A DNA stretch of 64,000 bases. Source: Halostreptopolyspora alba (GTDB lineage Bacteria; Actinomycetota; Actinomycetes; Streptosporangiales; Streptosporangiaceae). The notes beneath the pieces are model-generated. The model was given only the letters and a program-made list of their open reading frames with translations. It ran no database searches and had not been told where the DNA came from. Made by a program: the position numbers and the translations under genes. Below, in pieces: positions 41,614 through 51,790 of this stretch (position 1 is the stretch's first letter; every line of letters begins with the position of its first letter). The stretch is taken from contig RJMB01000014.1 in assembly GCA_003725585.1 (NCBI GenBank), positions 1-64,000 of the forward strand, read 5' to 3'.

Positions 41614-42447
41614 ATGGGCATTCGTAAGCACAAGCCGACGACACCGGGTCGTCGCGGCTCGAGCGTGAGCGACTTCGTCGAGATCACGCGCTCGACACCG
41701 GAGAAGTCCCTGGTGCGTCCACTCCACTCGAAGGGCGGGCGGAACGGCCACGGCCGTATCACCACGCGCCATCAGGGCGGTGGGCACAAACGCGCCTACC
41801 GCGTGATCGACTTCCGCCGGCACGACAAGGACGGCGTCCCCGCGAAGGTCGCGCACATCGAGTACGACCCGAACCGCACCGCGCGGATCGCGCTGCTGCA
41901 CTACGCCGACGGCGAGAAGCGCTACATCCTCGCTCCCGCCGGTCTCAAGCAGGGCGACAAGATCGAGAACGGCCCGAAGTCCGACATCAAGCCTGGCAAC
42001 TGCCTCCCGCTGCGCAACATCCCCACGGGTACGTTCGTGCACGCGGTCGAGCTGAAGCCGGGCGGTGGCGCGAAGCTGGGCCGTTCCGCCGGCACACAGA
42101 TCCAGCTGCTGGCCAAGGAGGGCAAGTACGCCACTCTGCGGATGCCTTCCGGTGAGATGCGCCAGGTCGAGATCACCTGCCGCGCCACGGTTGGTCAGGT
42201 CGGCAACGCCGAGCAGTCCAACATCAACTGGGGCAAGGCCGGCCGCATGCGGTGGAAGGGCAGGCGCCCGACCGTTCGCGGTGTCGTCATGAACCCGATC
42301 GACCATCCCCTTGGCGGTGGTGAGGGCAAGAGCTCGGGTGGGCGGCACCCGGTCAGCCCGTGGGGCAAGCCCGAGGGGCGGACCCGCAAGCCGAACAAGG
42401 AGAGCAACCGGCTCATCGTGCGTCGGCGTAGCAAGAAGAAGCGGTAA
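41614..42447 (+). CDS. rplB: 50S ribosomal protein L2
   Basis: 277 residues from ATG 41614. L2 supports peptidyl transfer; the conserved His-bearing region [20 protein letters not shown] is intact, as are the zinc-free N-terminal [14 protein letters not shown] block and the basic C-terminal tail. Normal length. Confidence 0.97.
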   Translation: MGIRKHKPTTPGRRGSSVSDFVEITRSTPEKSLVRPLHSKGGRNGHGRITTRHQGGGHKRAYRVIDFRRHDKDGVPAKVAHIEYDPNRTARIALLHYADGEKRYILAPAGLKQGDKIENGPKSDIKPGNCLPLRNIPTGTFVHAVELKPGGGAKLGRSAGTQIQLLAKEGKYATLRMPSGEMRQVEITCRATVGQVGNAEQSNINWGKAGRMRWKGRRPTVRGVVMNPIDHPLGGGEGKSSGGRHPVSPWGKPEGRTRKPNKESNRLIVRRRSKKKR

Positions 42448-42459
42448 GGAGCACGTCAG

Positions 42460-42738
42460 ATGCCACGTAGCCTGAAGAAGGGACCCTTCGTCGACGACCA
42501 CCTTGTCAAGAAGGTGGACGCGCAGAATACGAAGGGCACCAAGAACGTCATCAAGACATGGTCGCGGCGTTCCATGATCATCCCGGAGATGATCGGGCAC
42601 ACGATCGCCGTCCATGATGGCCGTAAACACGTTCCGGTGTTCATCTCCGAAGCGATGGTGGGCCACAAGCTCGGCGAGTTCGCTCCCACGCGCACTTTCC
42701 GTAGCCACGTCAAAGAGGACCGCCGCAGCCGCCGTTAG
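42460..42738 (+). CDS. rpsS: 30S ribosomal protein S19
   Basis: 92 residues, starting [15 protein letters not shown], which is universal. It binds the 30S head with S13. Starts 12 bases after rplB. Confidence 0.97.
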   Translation: MPRSLKKGPFVDDHLVKKVDAQNTKGTKNVIKTWSRRSMIIPEMIGHTIAVHDGRKHVPVFISEAMVGHKLGEFAPTRTFRSHVKEDRRSRR

Positions 42739-42810
42739 CGGCCGCAGGAGCCAAGAGAACCGTTTCCCCACGGTGCGTGGGGGTGATTTTCCGTGAGCGA
42801 GGGAAAAGCG

Positions 42811-43188
42811 ATGGGAACCAGGGCCCGGGCACGGCACGTCCGTGTTACGCCCCGCAAGGCCCGCCGGGTGGTGGACCTTATTCGCGGGTTGCCCGCTGAC
42901 GAGGCACAGGCGGTACTCCGGTTCGCGCCGCAGTCGGCGAGCGAACCGGTTGGCAAGGTGCTCGCGAGCGCCATCGCCAACGCCGAGCACAACGACAAGC
43001 TGGACCGCGAGACGCTGGTGGTCAGCCGCACCTGGGTGGACGAGGGTCCCACCCTGAAGCGGATTCGGCCGCGAGGCTTCGGCCGGGCGTTCCGAGTCAC
43101 CAAGCGGACGAGCCACATCACCGTGGTCGTCGAGCCGAACGAGAGCGCGGGCGGCTCGGCGGCGAAGATGAAGGAAAGGACCCGATAG
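42811..43188 (+). CDS. rplV: 50S ribosomal protein L22
   Basis: 125 residues from ATG 42811, chosen because GAGGGA stands six bases before it and homologs begin at [14 protein letters not shown]; an in-frame GTG at 42793 would add six residues. The tunnel-lining beta hairpin ([20 protein letters not shown]) is intact. Its TAG overlaps the GTG of rpsC by one base. Confidence 0.96.
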   Translation: MGTRARARHVRVTPRKARRVVDLIRGLPADEAQAVLRFAPQSASEPVGKVLASAIANAEHNDKLDRETLVVSRTWVDEGPTLKRIRPRGFGRAFRVTKRTSHITVVVEPNESAGGSAAKMKERTR

Positions 43189-44042
43189 TGGGGCAGAAAG
43201 TCAACCCGCACGGGTTCCGACTTGGCATTTCCACCGACTTCAAGAGCCGGTGGTACGCCGACAAGCTGTACAAGGACTACGTCAAGGAAGACGTCGCGAT
43301 CCGCCGGATGCTCAACCGCGGTATGGAGCGTGCCGGTATCTCCAAGGTGGACATCGAGCGGACCCGTGACCGTGTCCGGGTCGACGTGCACACCGCCCGG
43401 CCGGGTATCGTCATCGGCCGTCGGGGTTCCGAGGCGGATCGCATCCGTGCTGACCTGGAGAAGCTGACGAAGAAGCAGGTACTGCTCAACGTCTTCGAGG
43501 TCAAGACGCCCGAGATCGACGCTCAGCTCGTCGCCCAGGGTGTCGCGGAGCAGCTGTCGAGCCGGGTCGCGTTCCGGCGGGCCATGCGCAAGGCGATGCA
43601 GAGCGCGATGAAGAGCGGGGCCAAGGGCATCCGCATCCAGTGCGGTGGCCGTCTCGGTGGCGCCGAGATGTCGCGTTCGGAGTTCTACCGCGAGGGCCGC
43701 GTGCCGTTGCACACGTTGCGCGCCGACATCGACTACGGGTTCTTCGAAGCCCGCACCACGTTCGGCCGCATCGGGGTGAAGGTCTGGATCTACAAGGGCG
43801 ACGCCCCGCAGACCCGGGCGGAGCGTGAGGCCCAGCAGGCCGCGCAGCAGCGTACCCCCGGCGGCGGCGGTGGTGGCGGCGGCGGTGGCCAGCAGCGCCG
43901 CGGTTCGCAGCGCCGGCGTCGCGGTGGCGGCGGCCAGCAGAGCGGACAGCAGGGTGGCCAGAACGCCCAGTCCGAGACGAAGTCGGGCGCTTCCGCGGAA
44001 GCGGGACAGGGCGCCGAGAAGTCCGGGAAAGAGGGGAGCTGA
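43188..44042 (+). CDS. rpsC: 30S ribosomal protein S3
   Basis: 284 residues from GTG 43188 (coupled to rplV). The core ends near residue 215 with [13 protein letters not shown]; it includes the KH domain ([20 protein letters not shown]) and the mRNA-entry helicase region. A C-terminal tail of about 70 residues made of Gly, Gln, Arg and later Glu/Ser follows. Such tails occur in actinomycete S3, but this one has a run of ten glycines and is long. Function of the tail is unknown. Confidence 0.97.
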   Translation: MGQKVNPHGFRLGISTDFKSRWYADKLYKDYVKEDVAIRRMLNRGMERAGISKVDIERTRDRVRVDVHTARPGIVIGRRGSEADRIRADLEKLTKKQVLLNVFEVKTPEIDAQLVAQGVAEQLSSRVAFRRAMRKAMQSAMKSGAKGIRIQCGGRLGGAEMSRSEFYREGRVPLHTLRADIDYGFFEARTTFGRIGVKVWIYKGDAPQTRAEREAQQAAQQRTPGGGGGGGGGGQQRRGSQRRRRGGGGQQSGQQGGQNAQSETKSGASAEAGQGAEKSGKEGS

Positions 44043-44045
44043 CCA

Positions 44046-44462
44046 ATGCTCATTCCCCGAAAGGTGAAGTTCCGCAAGCAGCACCACCCGGACCTCGACG
44101 GTCGCGCCAAGGGTGGCACGAAGCTGAACTTCGGTGAGTACGGCATCCAGGCACTGGAGCCCGCCTACGTCACCAACAGGCAGATCGAGGCCGCCCGTAT
44201 CGCCATGACCCGGCACATCCGTCGTGGCGGGAAGGTGTGGATCAACATCTTCCCGGATCGGCCGATGACCAAGAAGCCCGCGGAGACCCGCATGGGTTCC
44301 GGTAAGGGCTCGCCCGAGTGGTGGGTCGCTCCGGTCAAGCCCGGCCGTGTGATGTTCGAGCTGTCGGGTGTGGCGGAGCCGGTGGCGAAGGAAGCCCTTC
44401 GTCGGGCGATTCACAAGTTGCCCATGAAGTGCAAGTTCGTGAAGCGCGAGGTGTGGGAGTAA
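44046..44462 (+). CDS. rplP: 50S ribosomal protein L16
   Basis: 138 residues, [20 protein letters not shown]16 lies near the A-site tRNA elbow; the motif region [19 protein letters not shown] is intact. Its TAA overlaps, by one base, the ATG of a 24-codon frame that leads into rpmC. Confidence 0.97.
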   Translation: MLIPRKVKFRKQHHPDLDGRAKGGTKLNFGEYGIQALEPAYVTNRQIEAARIAMTRHIRRGGKVWINIFPDRPMTKKPAETRMGSGKGSPEWWVAPVKPGRVMFELSGVAEPVAKEALRRAIHKLPMKCKFVKREVWE

Positions 44463-44536
44463 TGGTGCGTGCGATGCGCGGACTCCCGACACCGGGCGTT
44501 GGCAAGGCAAGTAGCAAGCGCGAAGTGGAGGCGTGA
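44462..44536 (+). CDS. Possible 24-residue leader peptide between rplP and rpmC
   Basis: ATG 44462 overlaps the rplP stop (TAATG) and the TGA of this frame overlaps the rpmC start (TGATG), so three reading frames tile with no untranslated base between them. The peptide, [20 protein letters not shown] and four more residues, is basic and resembles no ribosomal protein I know. GTGTGGGAG before its start could serve as a ribosome site. It may be a translational-coupling device that carries ribosomes to rpmC across 73 bases. Chance cannot be excluded: both overlaps use common bases, and no homolog is known to me. Confidence 0.4.
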   Translation: MVRAMRGLPTPGVGKASSKREVEA

Positions 44537-44790
44537 TGGCGAAGTCCCTGACCGCCCGGGAGCTTCGGGACGAGTCCTTCGAGGACCTCGTCACCAAGCT
44601 CAAGGAGGCGAAGGAAGAGCTGTTCAACCTCCGCTTCCAGGCCGCCACCGGGCAGCTTGACAACCATGGTCGGCTGCGCACCGTAAAGCGCGATATCGCG
44701 CGGATCTACACGGTCATGCGGGAGCACGAGCTCGGCATTATGCCGCTTGCTGGTGAGTCGGCTGATAAGGCGAAGGAAGCGGCCGAATGA
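44536..44790 (+). CDS. rpmC: 50S ribosomal protein L29
   Basis: 84 residues from ATG 44536, with GGAGG six bases ahead (GTG 44533 is in frame). Two helices, with the typical [20 protein letters not shown] core; it lies at the tunnel exit beside L23. It ends with a Lys/Ala/Glu tail. The stop overlaps the rpsQ start (ATGA). Confidence 0.96.
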   Translation: MAKSLTARELRDESFEDLVTKLKEAKEELFNLRFQAATGQLDNHGRLRTVKRDIARIYTVMREHELGIMPLAGESADKAKEAAE

Positions 44791-45065
44791 GCGAGACCAA
44801 CAACAAGACCGCCACGCGTAACTACCGCAAGGTACGCGAGGGCTATGTCGTCAGCGACAAGATGGCAAAGACCGTCGTTGTCGAGGTGGAGGACCGTGTG
44901 AAGCACTCGCTTTACGGCAAGGTCATCCGCCGCACCACCAAGTACAAGGCCCACGACGAAGCGGAGACCTGCGGAGTCGGTGACCGGGTGCGCCTGATGG
45001 AGACCCGGCCGCTGTCCGCGACCAAGCGCTGGCGCGTCGTGGAGATCCTGGAGAAGGCTAAGTAA
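44787..45065 (+). CDS. rpsQ: 30S ribosomal protein S17
   Basis: 92 residues, overlapping rpmC by four bases. The OB-fold protein has the conserved [20 protein letters not shown] start and the [20 protein letters not shown] end. It is the last gene before a hairpin that separates the S10 and spc groups. Confidence 0.97.
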   Translation: MSETNNKTATRNYRKVREGYVVSDKMAKTVVVEVEDRVKHSLYGKVIRRTTKYKAHDEAETCGVGDRVRLMETRPLSATKRWRVVEILEKAK

Positions 45066-45072
45066 ACCCCTG

Positions 45073-45110
45073 CCTTGGCGGCCGAATCTCCCCAGGTCGG
45101 CCGCCCAAGG
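45073..45110 (+). terminator. Large hairpin between rpsQ and rplN
   Basis: CCTTGGCGGCCGA (45073-45085) pairs with TCGGCCG-C-CCAAGG (45097-45110), 13 pairs with one bulged C, over an 11-base loop. No T run follows. It may attenuate or mark the boundary of the spc operon. Confidence 0.6.
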
Positions 45111-45167
45111 GGTGAGACCACCTAGCAGGCGCGGGCACAGTCTCGTGCGCAGTTATCAGGAGCAGAC

Positions 45168-45536
45168 GTGATTCAGCAGGAGTCGCGACTCAAGGTCGCC
45201 GACAACACGGGGGCCAAGGAGATTCTGACCATCCGTGTCCTTGGCGGCTCGGGTCGGCGGTACGCGAGCACCGGCGACACCATCGTGGCGACGGTGAAGG
45301 ACGCCCTTCCCGCCGCCGGCGTGAAGAAGGGCGATGTCGTCAAGGCCGTGATCGTTCGCACCCGTAAGGAACGCCGCCGGCCCGACGGCTCCTACATCCG
45401 CTTCGATGAGAACGCTGCGGTGCTCATCAAGGACGGTGGCGATCCGCGGGGCACTCGCATCTTCGGCCCGGTTGGGCGCGAGCTGCGGGAGAAGAAGTTC
45501 ATGCGCATCATCTCGCTAGCGCCGGAGGTGCTCTAG
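45168..45536 (+). CDS. rplN: 50S ribosomal protein L14
   Basis: 122 residues from GTG 45168, the usual length. Starts [20 protein letters not shown]. It lies at the subunit interface. First gene of the spc block; rplX starts 3 bases after its stop. Confidence 0.97.
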   Translation: MIQQESRLKVADNTGAKEILTIRVLGGSGRRYASTGDTIVATVKDALPAAGVKKGDVVKAVIVRTRKERRRPDGSYIRFDENAAVLIKDGGDPRGTRIFGPVGRELREKKFMRIISLAPEVL

Positions 45537-45539
45537 GCG

Positions 45540-45845
45540 ATGAAGATCAAGAAGAACGACGAGGTCGTCGTCATCGCCGGCAAGGACAAGGGTGCCACCG
45601 GGAAGGTCGTTCAGGCCATTCCCAAGGAGCAGCGTGTCATTGTCGAGGGCGTCAACCTCATCAAGAAACACAAGAAGGCCAATCCGGCGGGCGGTCAGCA
45701 GGGTGAGGTCGTCACGAAGGAGGCACCGATCCACGTGAGCAACGTCGCGATCGTGGAGGACGGCAAGCCCGTCCGTGTCGGTTACCGCTTCGAGGAGGAC
45801 GGAACGAAGGTTCGGATCTCCCGCCGTACCGGTAAGGACATTTGA
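45540..45845 (+). CDS. rplX: 50S ribosomal protein L24
   Basis: 101 residues with the N-terminal KOW motif ([20 protein letters not shown]) that starts 50S assembly, followed by [11 protein letters not shown]. Its TGA overlaps the rplE ATG by one base (TGATG). Confidence 0.97.
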   Translation: MKIKKNDEVVVIAGKDKGATGKVVQAIPKEQRVIVEGVNLIKKHKKANPAGGQQGEVVTKEAPIHVSNVAIVEDGKPVRVGYRFEEDGTKVRISRRTGKDI

Positions 45846-46426
45846 TGACGGTCACCAACGACACCGACACAACCGTCCGCCCGCAGCCTCGGCTCAAGCA
45901 GAAGTACCACTCCGAGATCGCGCCGGCGTTGCAGCAGGAGTTCCAGCTGGGCAACGTCATGCAGATTCCCAAGATGACCAAGATCTCGGTCAACATGGGG
46001 ATCGGCGAGGCCGCCCGCGACGCGAAGTTGATCCAGGGAGCGGTCGCCGACCTGTCGGCGATCACCGGGCAGAAGCCGAAGGTGAACCGGGCGAGGAAGT
46101 CGATCGCGCAGTTCAAGGTGCGTGAGGGAATGCCCATCGGCGTCAGCGTGACTCTGCGCGGCGACCGGATGTGGGAGTTCCTCGACCGCCTGCTCTCGCT
46201 GGCACTGCCGCGGATCCGTGACTTCCGCGGGTTGTCCCCGAAGCAGTTCGACGGGCACGGCAACTACACGTTCGGCCTGACCGAGCAGGTGATGTTCCAC
46301 GAGATCAACCCTGACAAGATCGACCGGCCGCGTGGGATGGACATCACGGTGGTCTCCACGGCGACCACCGATGAGCAAGGCCGGAGCCTGCTTAAGCAGC
46401 TCGGCTTCCCGTTCAAGGAAGCCTGA
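45845..46426 (+). CDS. rplE: 50S ribosomal protein L5
   Basis: 193 residues from ATG 45845. Binds 5S rRNA in the central protuberance; the P-site contact loop and the conserved [20 protein letters not shown] block are present. A short Thr/Asp-rich N-terminal extension precedes [11 protein letters not shown]. Confidence 0.97.
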   Translation: MTVTNDTDTTVRPQPRLKQKYHSEIAPALQQEFQLGNVMQIPKMTKISVNMGIGEAARDAKLIQGAVADLSAITGQKPKVNRARKSIAQFKVREGMPIGVSVTLRGDRMWEFLDRLLSLALPRIRDFRGLSPKQFDGHGNYTFGLTEQVMFHEINPDKIDRPRGMDITVVSTATTDEQGRSLLKQLGFPFKEA

Positions 46427-46439
46427 AGGGTGACAACAG

Positions 46440-46625
46440 ATGGCTAAGAAAGCGCTGATCGCCAAGGCGAACCGGAAGCCGAAGTTCTCGGTTCGTGGAT
46501 ATACTCGGTGCTCGCGGTGCGGGCGTCCGCGTGCCGTTCTGCGGAAGTTCGGCCTCTGCCGCATCTGCTTCCGCGAGATGGCGCACCGCGGCGAGCTTCC
46601 GGGAATCACCAAGGCCAGTTGGTAA
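46440..46625 (+). CDS. rpsN: 30S ribosomal protein S14, zinc-binding short form
   Basis: 61 residues. The four cysteines at 24, 27, 40 and 43 (CSRC and CRIC) show the zinc-dependent type Z form. A zinc-free long paralog is often present elsewhere in actinomycete genomes. Lies between rplE and rpsH, with an unusually long 270-base gap after it. Confidence 0.96.
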   Translation: MAKKALIAKANRKPKFSVRGYTRCSRCGRPRAVLRKFGLCRICFREMAHRGELPGITKASW

Positions 46626-46631
46626 GACTCC

Positions 46632-46664
46632 TCCAGGCCGGTCCGACGCATGGGCCGGCCTGGA
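46632..46664 (+). terminator. Hairpin in the rpsN-rpsH gap
   Basis: TCCAGGCCGG (46632-46641) pairs perfectly with CCGGCCTGGA (46655-46664), starting seven bases after rpsN. The remaining gap to 46895 has no gene I can support; in E. coli the S8 repressor site lies in this part of the operon. Confidence 0.6.
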
Positions 46665-46895
46665 TCGCTGCTGTCCGCGGCAGCGTTCGGGAACGGGAAG
46701 CGGTGGGCAGTGCTCCCGCCGCACCGACGATCGAGTGACAGACAACGGACCGGGCGGTCCGCCGGGTACACCGGTGGTCGCCCACGACCACGCCGTAGGT
46801 CCCAGAGGAGTCACGCGTGTTCACGGCACGCGTGGAACAGGAAAGGGAGAACTCCTGTCCTCGGGGAAACCGCGGCGAGGAAGGGCCTATCGGCC

Positions 46896-47294
46896 ATGAC
46901 GATGACCGACCCGATCGCAGACATGCTCACGCGTCTGCGCAACGCGAATTCGGCGTATCACGACACGGTCAGGATGCCGTATTCGAAGATCAAGGCACAC
47001 ATCGCCGAGATCCTCCAACAGGAAGGCTACGTTCAGGACTGGCGCACCGAAGAAGCCACGGTTGGTCAGGACCTCTTGGTGGAGCTGAAGTACGGGCCCA
47101 CGCGGGAGCGTTCGATCGCTGGCGTCCGCCGGGTGTCAAAGCCGGGCCTGCGGGTCTACGCGAAGAAGGACAACCTTCCGCGGGTCCTGGGGGGCCTTGG
47201 TGTGGCCATCATTTCGACGTCCGGCGGCCTGATGACCGACAAGCAGGCCAAGAAGCGAGGCGTGGGCGGCGAAGTCCTCGCCTACGTCTGGTAG
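46896..47294 (+). CDS. rpsH: 30S ribosomal protein S8
   Basis: 132 residues from ATG 46896 (ATG 46902 is two codons in), with GAGGAAGG upstream. Starts [17 protein letters not shown] and ends [21 protein letters not shown]8 binds helix 21 of 16S rRNA and represses the spc operon in E. coli. Confidence 0.96.
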   Translation: MTMTDPIADMLTRLRNANSAYHDTVRMPYSKIKAHIAEILQQEGYVQDWRTEEATVGQDLLVELKYGPTRERSIAGVRRVSKPGLRVYAKKDNLPRVLGGLGVAIISTSGGLMTDKQAKKRGVGGEVLAYVW

Positions 47295-47309
47295 AGGGAG
47301 AGAATCAGC

Positions 47310-47846
47310 ATGTCGCGTATCGGTCGACTGCCGATCTCGGTCCCCAAGGGCGTCGAAGTCACGATTGACGGGCAAGACGTCAAAGTCAAGGGGCCGAAGG
47401 GCGAACTGAGCCACACCGTGGCCGAACCGATCACCGTGTCCCACGAGGACGACACGATCACGATCAACCGTCCCGACGACCACCCCGACAATCGCTCGTT
47501 GCACGGGCTCACGCGTGCCCTGCTCGCGAACCTGGTCGAGGGTGTCTCCAAGGGCTTCACCAAGACCCTGGAGATCCACGGCGTGGGCTACCGGGTCCAG
47601 GCCAGGGGAGACAGCCTGGAGTTCTCGCTGGGCTACAGCCACCCCATCACGGTGGACCCCCCGGAGGGCGTGACCTTCCGCGTGGAGAAGCCGACCCTGT
47701 TGCACGTCGACGGGATCGACAAACAGCTGGTGGGGCAGGTCGCCGCGAACATCCGCAGCCTGCGTAAGCCTGACCCGTACAAGGCGAAGGGCGTGCGCTA
47801 CCAGGGTGAGCAGATCCGCCGCAAGGCCGGAAAGGCTGGTAAGTGA
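47310..47846 (+). CDS. rplF: 50S ribosomal protein L6
   Basis: 178 residues, [19 protein letters not shown], two similar half domains. It binds near the sarcin-ricin loop. The C-terminal signature region [20 protein letters not shown] is complete. Its stop overlaps the rplR GTG by four bases. Confidence 0.97.
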   Translation: MSRIGRLPISVPKGVEVTIDGQDVKVKGPKGELSHTVAEPITVSHEDDTITINRPDDHPDNRSLHGLTRALLANLVEGVSKGFTKTLEIHGVGYRVQARGDSLEFSLGYSHPITVDPPEGVTFRVEKPTLLHVDGIDKQLVGQVAANIRSLRKPDPYKAKGVRYQGEQIRRKAGKAGK

Positions 47847-48235
47847 GCATGGCGAAGAGCATGCTGCGGACCCGCAAGGGGACGGCCTCGCGCACGGCCG
47901 CACGTGCGCGGCGGCACCTGCGCGTCCGCAAGAAGATCTCGGGTACGCCCGAGCGGCCGCGTCTGGTCGTTACCCGCTCCTCCAAGCACATCGTCGCCCA
48001 GGTCGTCGACGACACCCGGGGGCATACCCTGGTGTCCGCGTCGTCCATGGACTCGAGCGTCCGCGCTGGGGACAAGACCAAGACCGAGCGCTCGCGCGAG
48101 GTTGGCGAGCTGTTGGCACAGCGCGCCAAGGACGCCGGAATCAGCGCGGTTGTCTTCGACCGCGGAGGCTACAAGTACCACGGCCGCGTCGCCGCGCTGG
48201 CCGACAGCGCGCGCGCGGGTGGGTTGGAGTTCTGA
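47843..48235 (+). CDS. rplR: 50S ribosomal protein L18
   Basis: 130 residues from GTG 47843 (GTGA overlap with rplF); ATG 47849 would give 128. Basic N-terminus, then [20 protein letters not shown] and [18 protein letters not shown]. Binds 5S rRNA. Confidence 0.95.
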   Translation: MSMAKSMLRTRKGTASRTAARARRHLRVRKKISGTPERPRLVVTRSSKHIVAQVVDDTRGHTLVSASSMDSSVRAGDKTKTERSREVGELLAQRAKDAGISAVVFDRGGYKYHGRVAALADSARAGGLEF

Positions 48236-48287
48236 TTCGGTTGAACCCGACCCAACGCAGTAACTACCACGAGAAGAGGAACCACTG

Positions 48288-48887
48288 ATGGCTGCAGCTC
48301 CGCGGCGCGGCGCCGGTGGCGAGCGGCGAGACCGCCGTGACAGCCGCGGCGGCGCCGCAGACAAGGGTGTCTCCTACATAGAGAAAGTCGTGACCATCAA
48401 CCGGGTCGCCAAGGTCGTCAAGGGTGGACGGCGTTTCAGCTTCACCGCCCTGGTGGTCGTCGGCGACGGCAACGGCATGGTCGGCGTGGGATACGGCAAG
48501 GCCAAGGAGGTGCCCTCGGCGATCGCCAAGGGGGTCGACGAGGCCAAGAAGAACTTCTTCCGAGTGCCGCGTATCCAGGGCACGATCACGCACCGGGTGC
48601 AGGGCGAGGACGCCGCGGGCGTCGTCCTGCTGCGCCCGGCCGCGCCCGGCACCGGCGTTATCGCCGGTGGCCCGGTTCGTGCTGTGCTGGATTGTGCCGG
48701 GGTCCACGACGTCCTGACCAAGTCGCTGGGATCGGCCAACCCGCTGAACATCGTGCACGCGACGGTCGCCGGGCTGAAGCAGCTGAAGCAGCCCGAGGAG
48801 ATCGCCGCCCGCCGTGGCATGCCGCTTGAGGATGTCGCGCCGGCCGCGATGCTGCGCGCCCGGGCGGAGACGAAGGCGGGTGCCTGA
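48288..48887 (+). CDS. rpsE: 30S ribosomal protein S5
   Basis: 199 residues from ATG 48288. An Arg/Gly-rich N-terminal tail of about 25 residues precedes the core ([20 protein letters not shown], then [19 protein letters not shown]). The spectinomycin-contact loop near [10 protein letters not shown] is normal. Confidence 0.97.
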   Translation: MAAAPRRGAGGERRDRRDSRGGAADKGVSYIEKVVTINRVAKVVKGGRRFSFTALVVVGDGNGMVGVGYGKAKEVPSAIAKGVDEAKKNFFRVPRIQGTITHRVQGEDAAGVVLLRPAAPGTGVIAGGPVRAVLDCAGVHDVLTKSLGSANPLNIVHATVAGLKQLKQPEEIAARRGMPLEDVAPAAMLRARAETKAGA

Positions 48888-48889
48888 CC

Positions 48890-49075
48890 ATGGCGAAGTT
48901 GAAGATCACACAGGTCCGGTCGAAGATCGGCGGCAACCAGAAGCAGCGCGACAACCTCCGTTCACTGGGGCTTGGCCGGATCGGAAAGTCCGTGCTGCGT
49001 GAGGACGACTCCGGGGTCCGCGGCCAGGTCAAGGTCGTCGCGCACCTCGTTACCGTCGAGGAGGTCAGCTCATGA
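48890..49075 (+). CDS. rpmD: 50S ribosomal protein L30
   Basis: 61 residues, [20 protein letters not shown], the short bacterial form. Starts two bases after rpsE and overlaps rplO by four bases (ATGA). Confidence 0.96.
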   Translation: MAKLKITQVRSKIGGNQKQRDNLRSLGLGRIGKSVLREDDSGVRGQVKVVAHLVTVEEVSS

Positions 49076-49539
49076 GCGATGAGTACTCCCCCGACGAGCC
49101 GCTCAAGCTCCACCACCTCCGCCCGGCCCCCGGCTCCAACAAGGCCAAGATCCGCAAGGGTCGCGGCGAGGCGTCGAAGGGCAAGACGGCCGGTCGCGGT
49201 ACCAAGGGAACGAAGGCGCGCTCGACCGTTCCCGCCGGCTTCGAGGGCGGTCAGATGCCGCTCATCCGCCGGGTGCCCAAGCTCAAAGGGTTCAGCAACG
49301 CCCGGTTCAAGACGACCTACCAGGTCGTGAACCTGGACAAGCTCAGTGAGCTGTACCCCGAGGGTGGCGAGGTCACGGTCGAGGGGCTGGTCGCCAGGGG
49401 AGCGGTTCGTAAGAACAGGCCAGTCAAGGTGTTGGGGACCGGTGAGATCTCGGTGGCCGTGCGGGTGAGCGCTGACGCGTTCTCCTCCTCGGCCCGGGAG
49501 AAGATCACCGCGGCCGGCGGCACCGTTACCGAGCGCTAA
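49072..49539 (+). CDS. rplO: 50S ribosomal protein L15
   Basis: 155 residues. The basic N-terminal region ([20 protein letters not shown]) snakes into 23S rRNA; the C-terminal domain is regular. It closes the spc ribosomal block; a long hairpin and 286 bases separate it from secY. Confidence 0.97.
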   Translation: MSDEYSPDEPLKLHHLRPAPGSNKAKIRKGRGEASKGKTAGRGTKGTKARSTVPAGFEGGQMPLIRRVPKLKGFSNARFKTTYQVVNLDKLSELYPEGGEVTVEGLVARGAVRKNRPVKVLGTGEISVAVRVSADAFSSSAREKITAAGGTVTER

Positions 49540-49562
49540 GGAGCGCGTGGTTTCACGTTCCT

Positions 49563-49611
49563 GGGGCGCCCGCTTGGCACCATCGACTACATTTGGGCCA
49601 TCGGGCGCCCC
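49563..49611 (+). terminator. Hairpin between rplO and secY
   Basis: GGGGCGCCCG (49563-49572) pairs with CGGGCGCCCC (49602-49611), with an inner TGGC/GCCA. A possible secY promoter follows: TACAGT at 49701 has the form of a -10 box, but its -35 partner is poor. The rest of the gap has no gene. Confidence 0.6.
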
Positions 49612-49825
49612 CGCGCTTCGCCGGATCGGACGGTACCTTCCGGGAGAGCCTGGATACCGGCTGTGACCTCGTGGATCCTTCGGTCGCGGCGAATGGCTGT
49701 TACAGTGCCAACTGTTTGACTACAGAGCGCTGGGTTGGTGCCCGGTGCTGACGTTCACCCGACGATTCAGGATCGACCGCGATGTCTCGAATCGGTTCCG
49801 CCGCCGGAGCCTCGCAGGAGGAGAC

Positions 49826-51139
49826 GTGCTAGGTGCGTTCGTCCGTGCGTTCCGCACGCCGGACCTGCGAAACAAACTGCTGTTCACACTGTTCATCCTG
49901 ACGATTTTCCGGCTGGGCTCGGTGATCCCCGCTCCGGGGGTCAACTCGGCGGCGATTCGGGACCAGATGGAGCAGGTGCAGGCTGCCGACGACGCCGGCA
50001 TCTACGCGCTGGTCAACCTGTTCAGTGGTGGCGCCCTCCTGCAGTTGGCCGTGTTCGCGCTGGGCATCATGCCCTACATCACCGCGAGCATCATCATCAA
50101 CCTGCTCACGGTCGTCATCCCGCGGCTGGAGACGCTGAAGAAGGAAGGCCAGGCGGGACAGGGGAAGATAACCCAGTACACGCGGTATCTGACCCTGGCA
50201 CTGGCGGTCCTGCAGGCGACCAGCATCGTCGCCATGGCCCGTACCGGTCAGCTCTTCCAGGGTCAGATCCGACCGGAGACGTACCTACCGGACCAGAGCA
50301 TTTTGACCCTGGTCACCATCGTGTTCGTGATGACGGCCGGGACCGGCATCATCATGTGGTTCGGTGAGTTGATCACCGAGCGCGGTGTGGGCAACGGTAT
50401 GTCGTTGCTGATCTTCACCCAGGTGATCGCCGTCTTCCCGTCCTCCATCATGGGGCTCTGGGAGGAGCAGGACACCTGGCTGTTCGCGCTGATCTGCGTC
50501 GCCGGTCTGGTGTTGATCACCGGTGTGGTCTTCATGGAGCAGGCGCAGCGGCGGATCCCGGTGCAGTACGCGAAGCGGATGGTCGGCCGGCGGATGTACG
50601 GCGGAAGCTCGACCTACATCCCGTTGAAGGTCAACCAGGCGGGCATCATCCCGGTCATCTTCGCCTCCTCGCTGCTCTACCTGCCACAGCTCGCCATCGG
50701 TCTTCTGGGCGAGGATTCCAGCAACCCCGTGGTGCGCTTCCTACAGGAGTACTTCGTCGGCGGCACCCACCCGGTGTACATGGCCACGTTCTTCTTCCTG
50801 ATCGTGGGCTTCGCGTTCTTCTACGTGGCCATCACCTTCAACCCCGCTGAAGTGGCCGAGAACATGAAGAAGTACGGTGGGTTCATCCCGGGTATTCGTC
50901 CGGGGCGTCCGACCGCTGAGTATCTCGACTTCGTGCTGACTCGGCTGACGACTCCCGGTTCGCTGTATCTGGGGCTGATCGCTCTGCTGCCGATGATCGC
51001 CCTCGGGACGGCTGGTGCCCAACAGGGCTTTCCCTTCGGCGGTACGAGCATCCTGATCATGGTTGGTGTCGGGCTGGACACGGTGAAGCAGATCGAGAGT
51101 CACCTCCAGCAGAGGAACTACGAAGGTTTTCTGCGATAG
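49826..51139 (+). CDS. secY: Preprotein translocase subunit SecY
   Basis: 437 residues from GTG 49826, eight bases after AGGAGGAG; the frame continues upstream but [20 protein letters not shown] matches other SecY starts. Ten transmembrane helices are visible, with the plug region after TM1 ([10 protein letters not shown]), and the cytoplasmic loops with [19 protein letters not shown] and [19 protein letters not shown] that bind ribosome and SecA. Coupled to adk by a one-base overlap (TAGTG). Confidence 0.97.
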   Translation: MLGAFVRAFRTPDLRNKLLFTLFILTIFRLGSVIPAPGVNSAAIRDQMEQVQAADDAGIYALVNLFSGGALLQLAVFALGIMPYITASIIINLLTVVIPRLETLKKEGQAGQGKITQYTRYLTLALAVLQATSIVAMARTGQLFQGQIRPETYLPDQSILTLVTIVFVMTAGTGIIMWFGELITERGVGNGMSLLIFTQVIAVFPSSIMGLWEEQDTWLFALICVAGLVLITGVVFMEQAQRRIPVQYAKRMVGRRMYGGSSTYIPLKVNQAGIIPVIFASSLLYLPQLAIGLLGEDSSNPVVRFLQEYFVGGTHPVYMATFFFLIVGFAFFYVAITFNPAEVAENMKKYGGFIPGIRPGRPTAEYLDFVLTRLTTPGSLYLGLIALLPMIALGTAGAQQGFPFGGTSILIMVGVGLDTVKQIESHLQQRNYEGFLR

Positions 51140-51789
51140 TGCGTGCCGTATTGGTGGGACCTCCTGGGGCCGGTAAAGGTACCCAGGCCCAGATCTTGGC
51201 GTCAGAGTTGTCGATTCCGAAGGTGTCCACCGGTGACATCTTTCGGGCTAACGTCAGTGGTGGCACTGACCTTGGAAAGCAGGCCAAAGCCTACATGGAC
51301 CGCGGTGAGCTCGTTCCCGACGAGATCACCAACGAGATGGTCCGCGACCGCCTGGCACAGGAGGATGCCCAGGGTGGCTTCCTCCTCGACGGATTCCCGC
51401 GCAATGTCGCGCAGGCCGAGACCCTGAACAAGATCCTCAACGACCTCAACGAGCGGCTGGACGCCGTGCTCGAGCTCGCGGTCGACCAGGAGGAGGTCGT
51501 CCGGCGCCTCGCGGGTCGACGCTCGTGCCGCAGCTGTGGTCACGCCCACCACGTCGAGTACGACCCGCCCGAGGTCGACGGTGTCTGTGACAACTGCGGC
51601 GGCGAGCTGTTCCAGCGTGAGGACGACCGTGAGGAGACCATCCGGCGTCGGCTGGAGGTCTACGACGAACAGACCGCGCCCCTGGTCGCGTTCTACCGCA
51701 ACGAGGGAATCCTGAAGACCATCGACGCCACCGGTGCCGTCGAGGACATCACCGCGCGGGCCGTGGACGCCCTGCGCGACCGGTCCTGA
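51139..51789 (+). CDS. adk: Adenylate kinase
   Basis: 216 residues from GTG 51139. P-loop [10 protein letters not shown] (7-16), the AMP site FLLDGFPRN (81-89), and a LID domain with four cysteines at 130, 133, 150 and 153, so the LID is held by zinc. It balances ATP, ADP and AMP. The secY-adk-map order is standard for Gram-positive bacteria. Confidence 0.97.
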   Translation: MRAVLVGPPGAGKGTQAQILASELSIPKVSTGDIFRANVSGGTDLGKQAKAYMDRGELVPDEITNEMVRDRLAQEDAQGGFLLDGFPRNVAQAETLNKILNDLNERLDAVLELAVDQEEVVRRLAGRRSCRSCGHAHHVEYDPPEVDGVCDNCGGELFQREDDREETIRRRLEVYDEQTAPLVAFYRNEGILKTIDATGAVEDITARAVDALRDRS

Positions 51790-51790
51790 C

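Noticed and set aside
42793-42810. GTG start for rplV six codons upstream
   Set aside because: ATG 42811 has a well-placed GAGGGA and matches homologs; kept only as an alternative.
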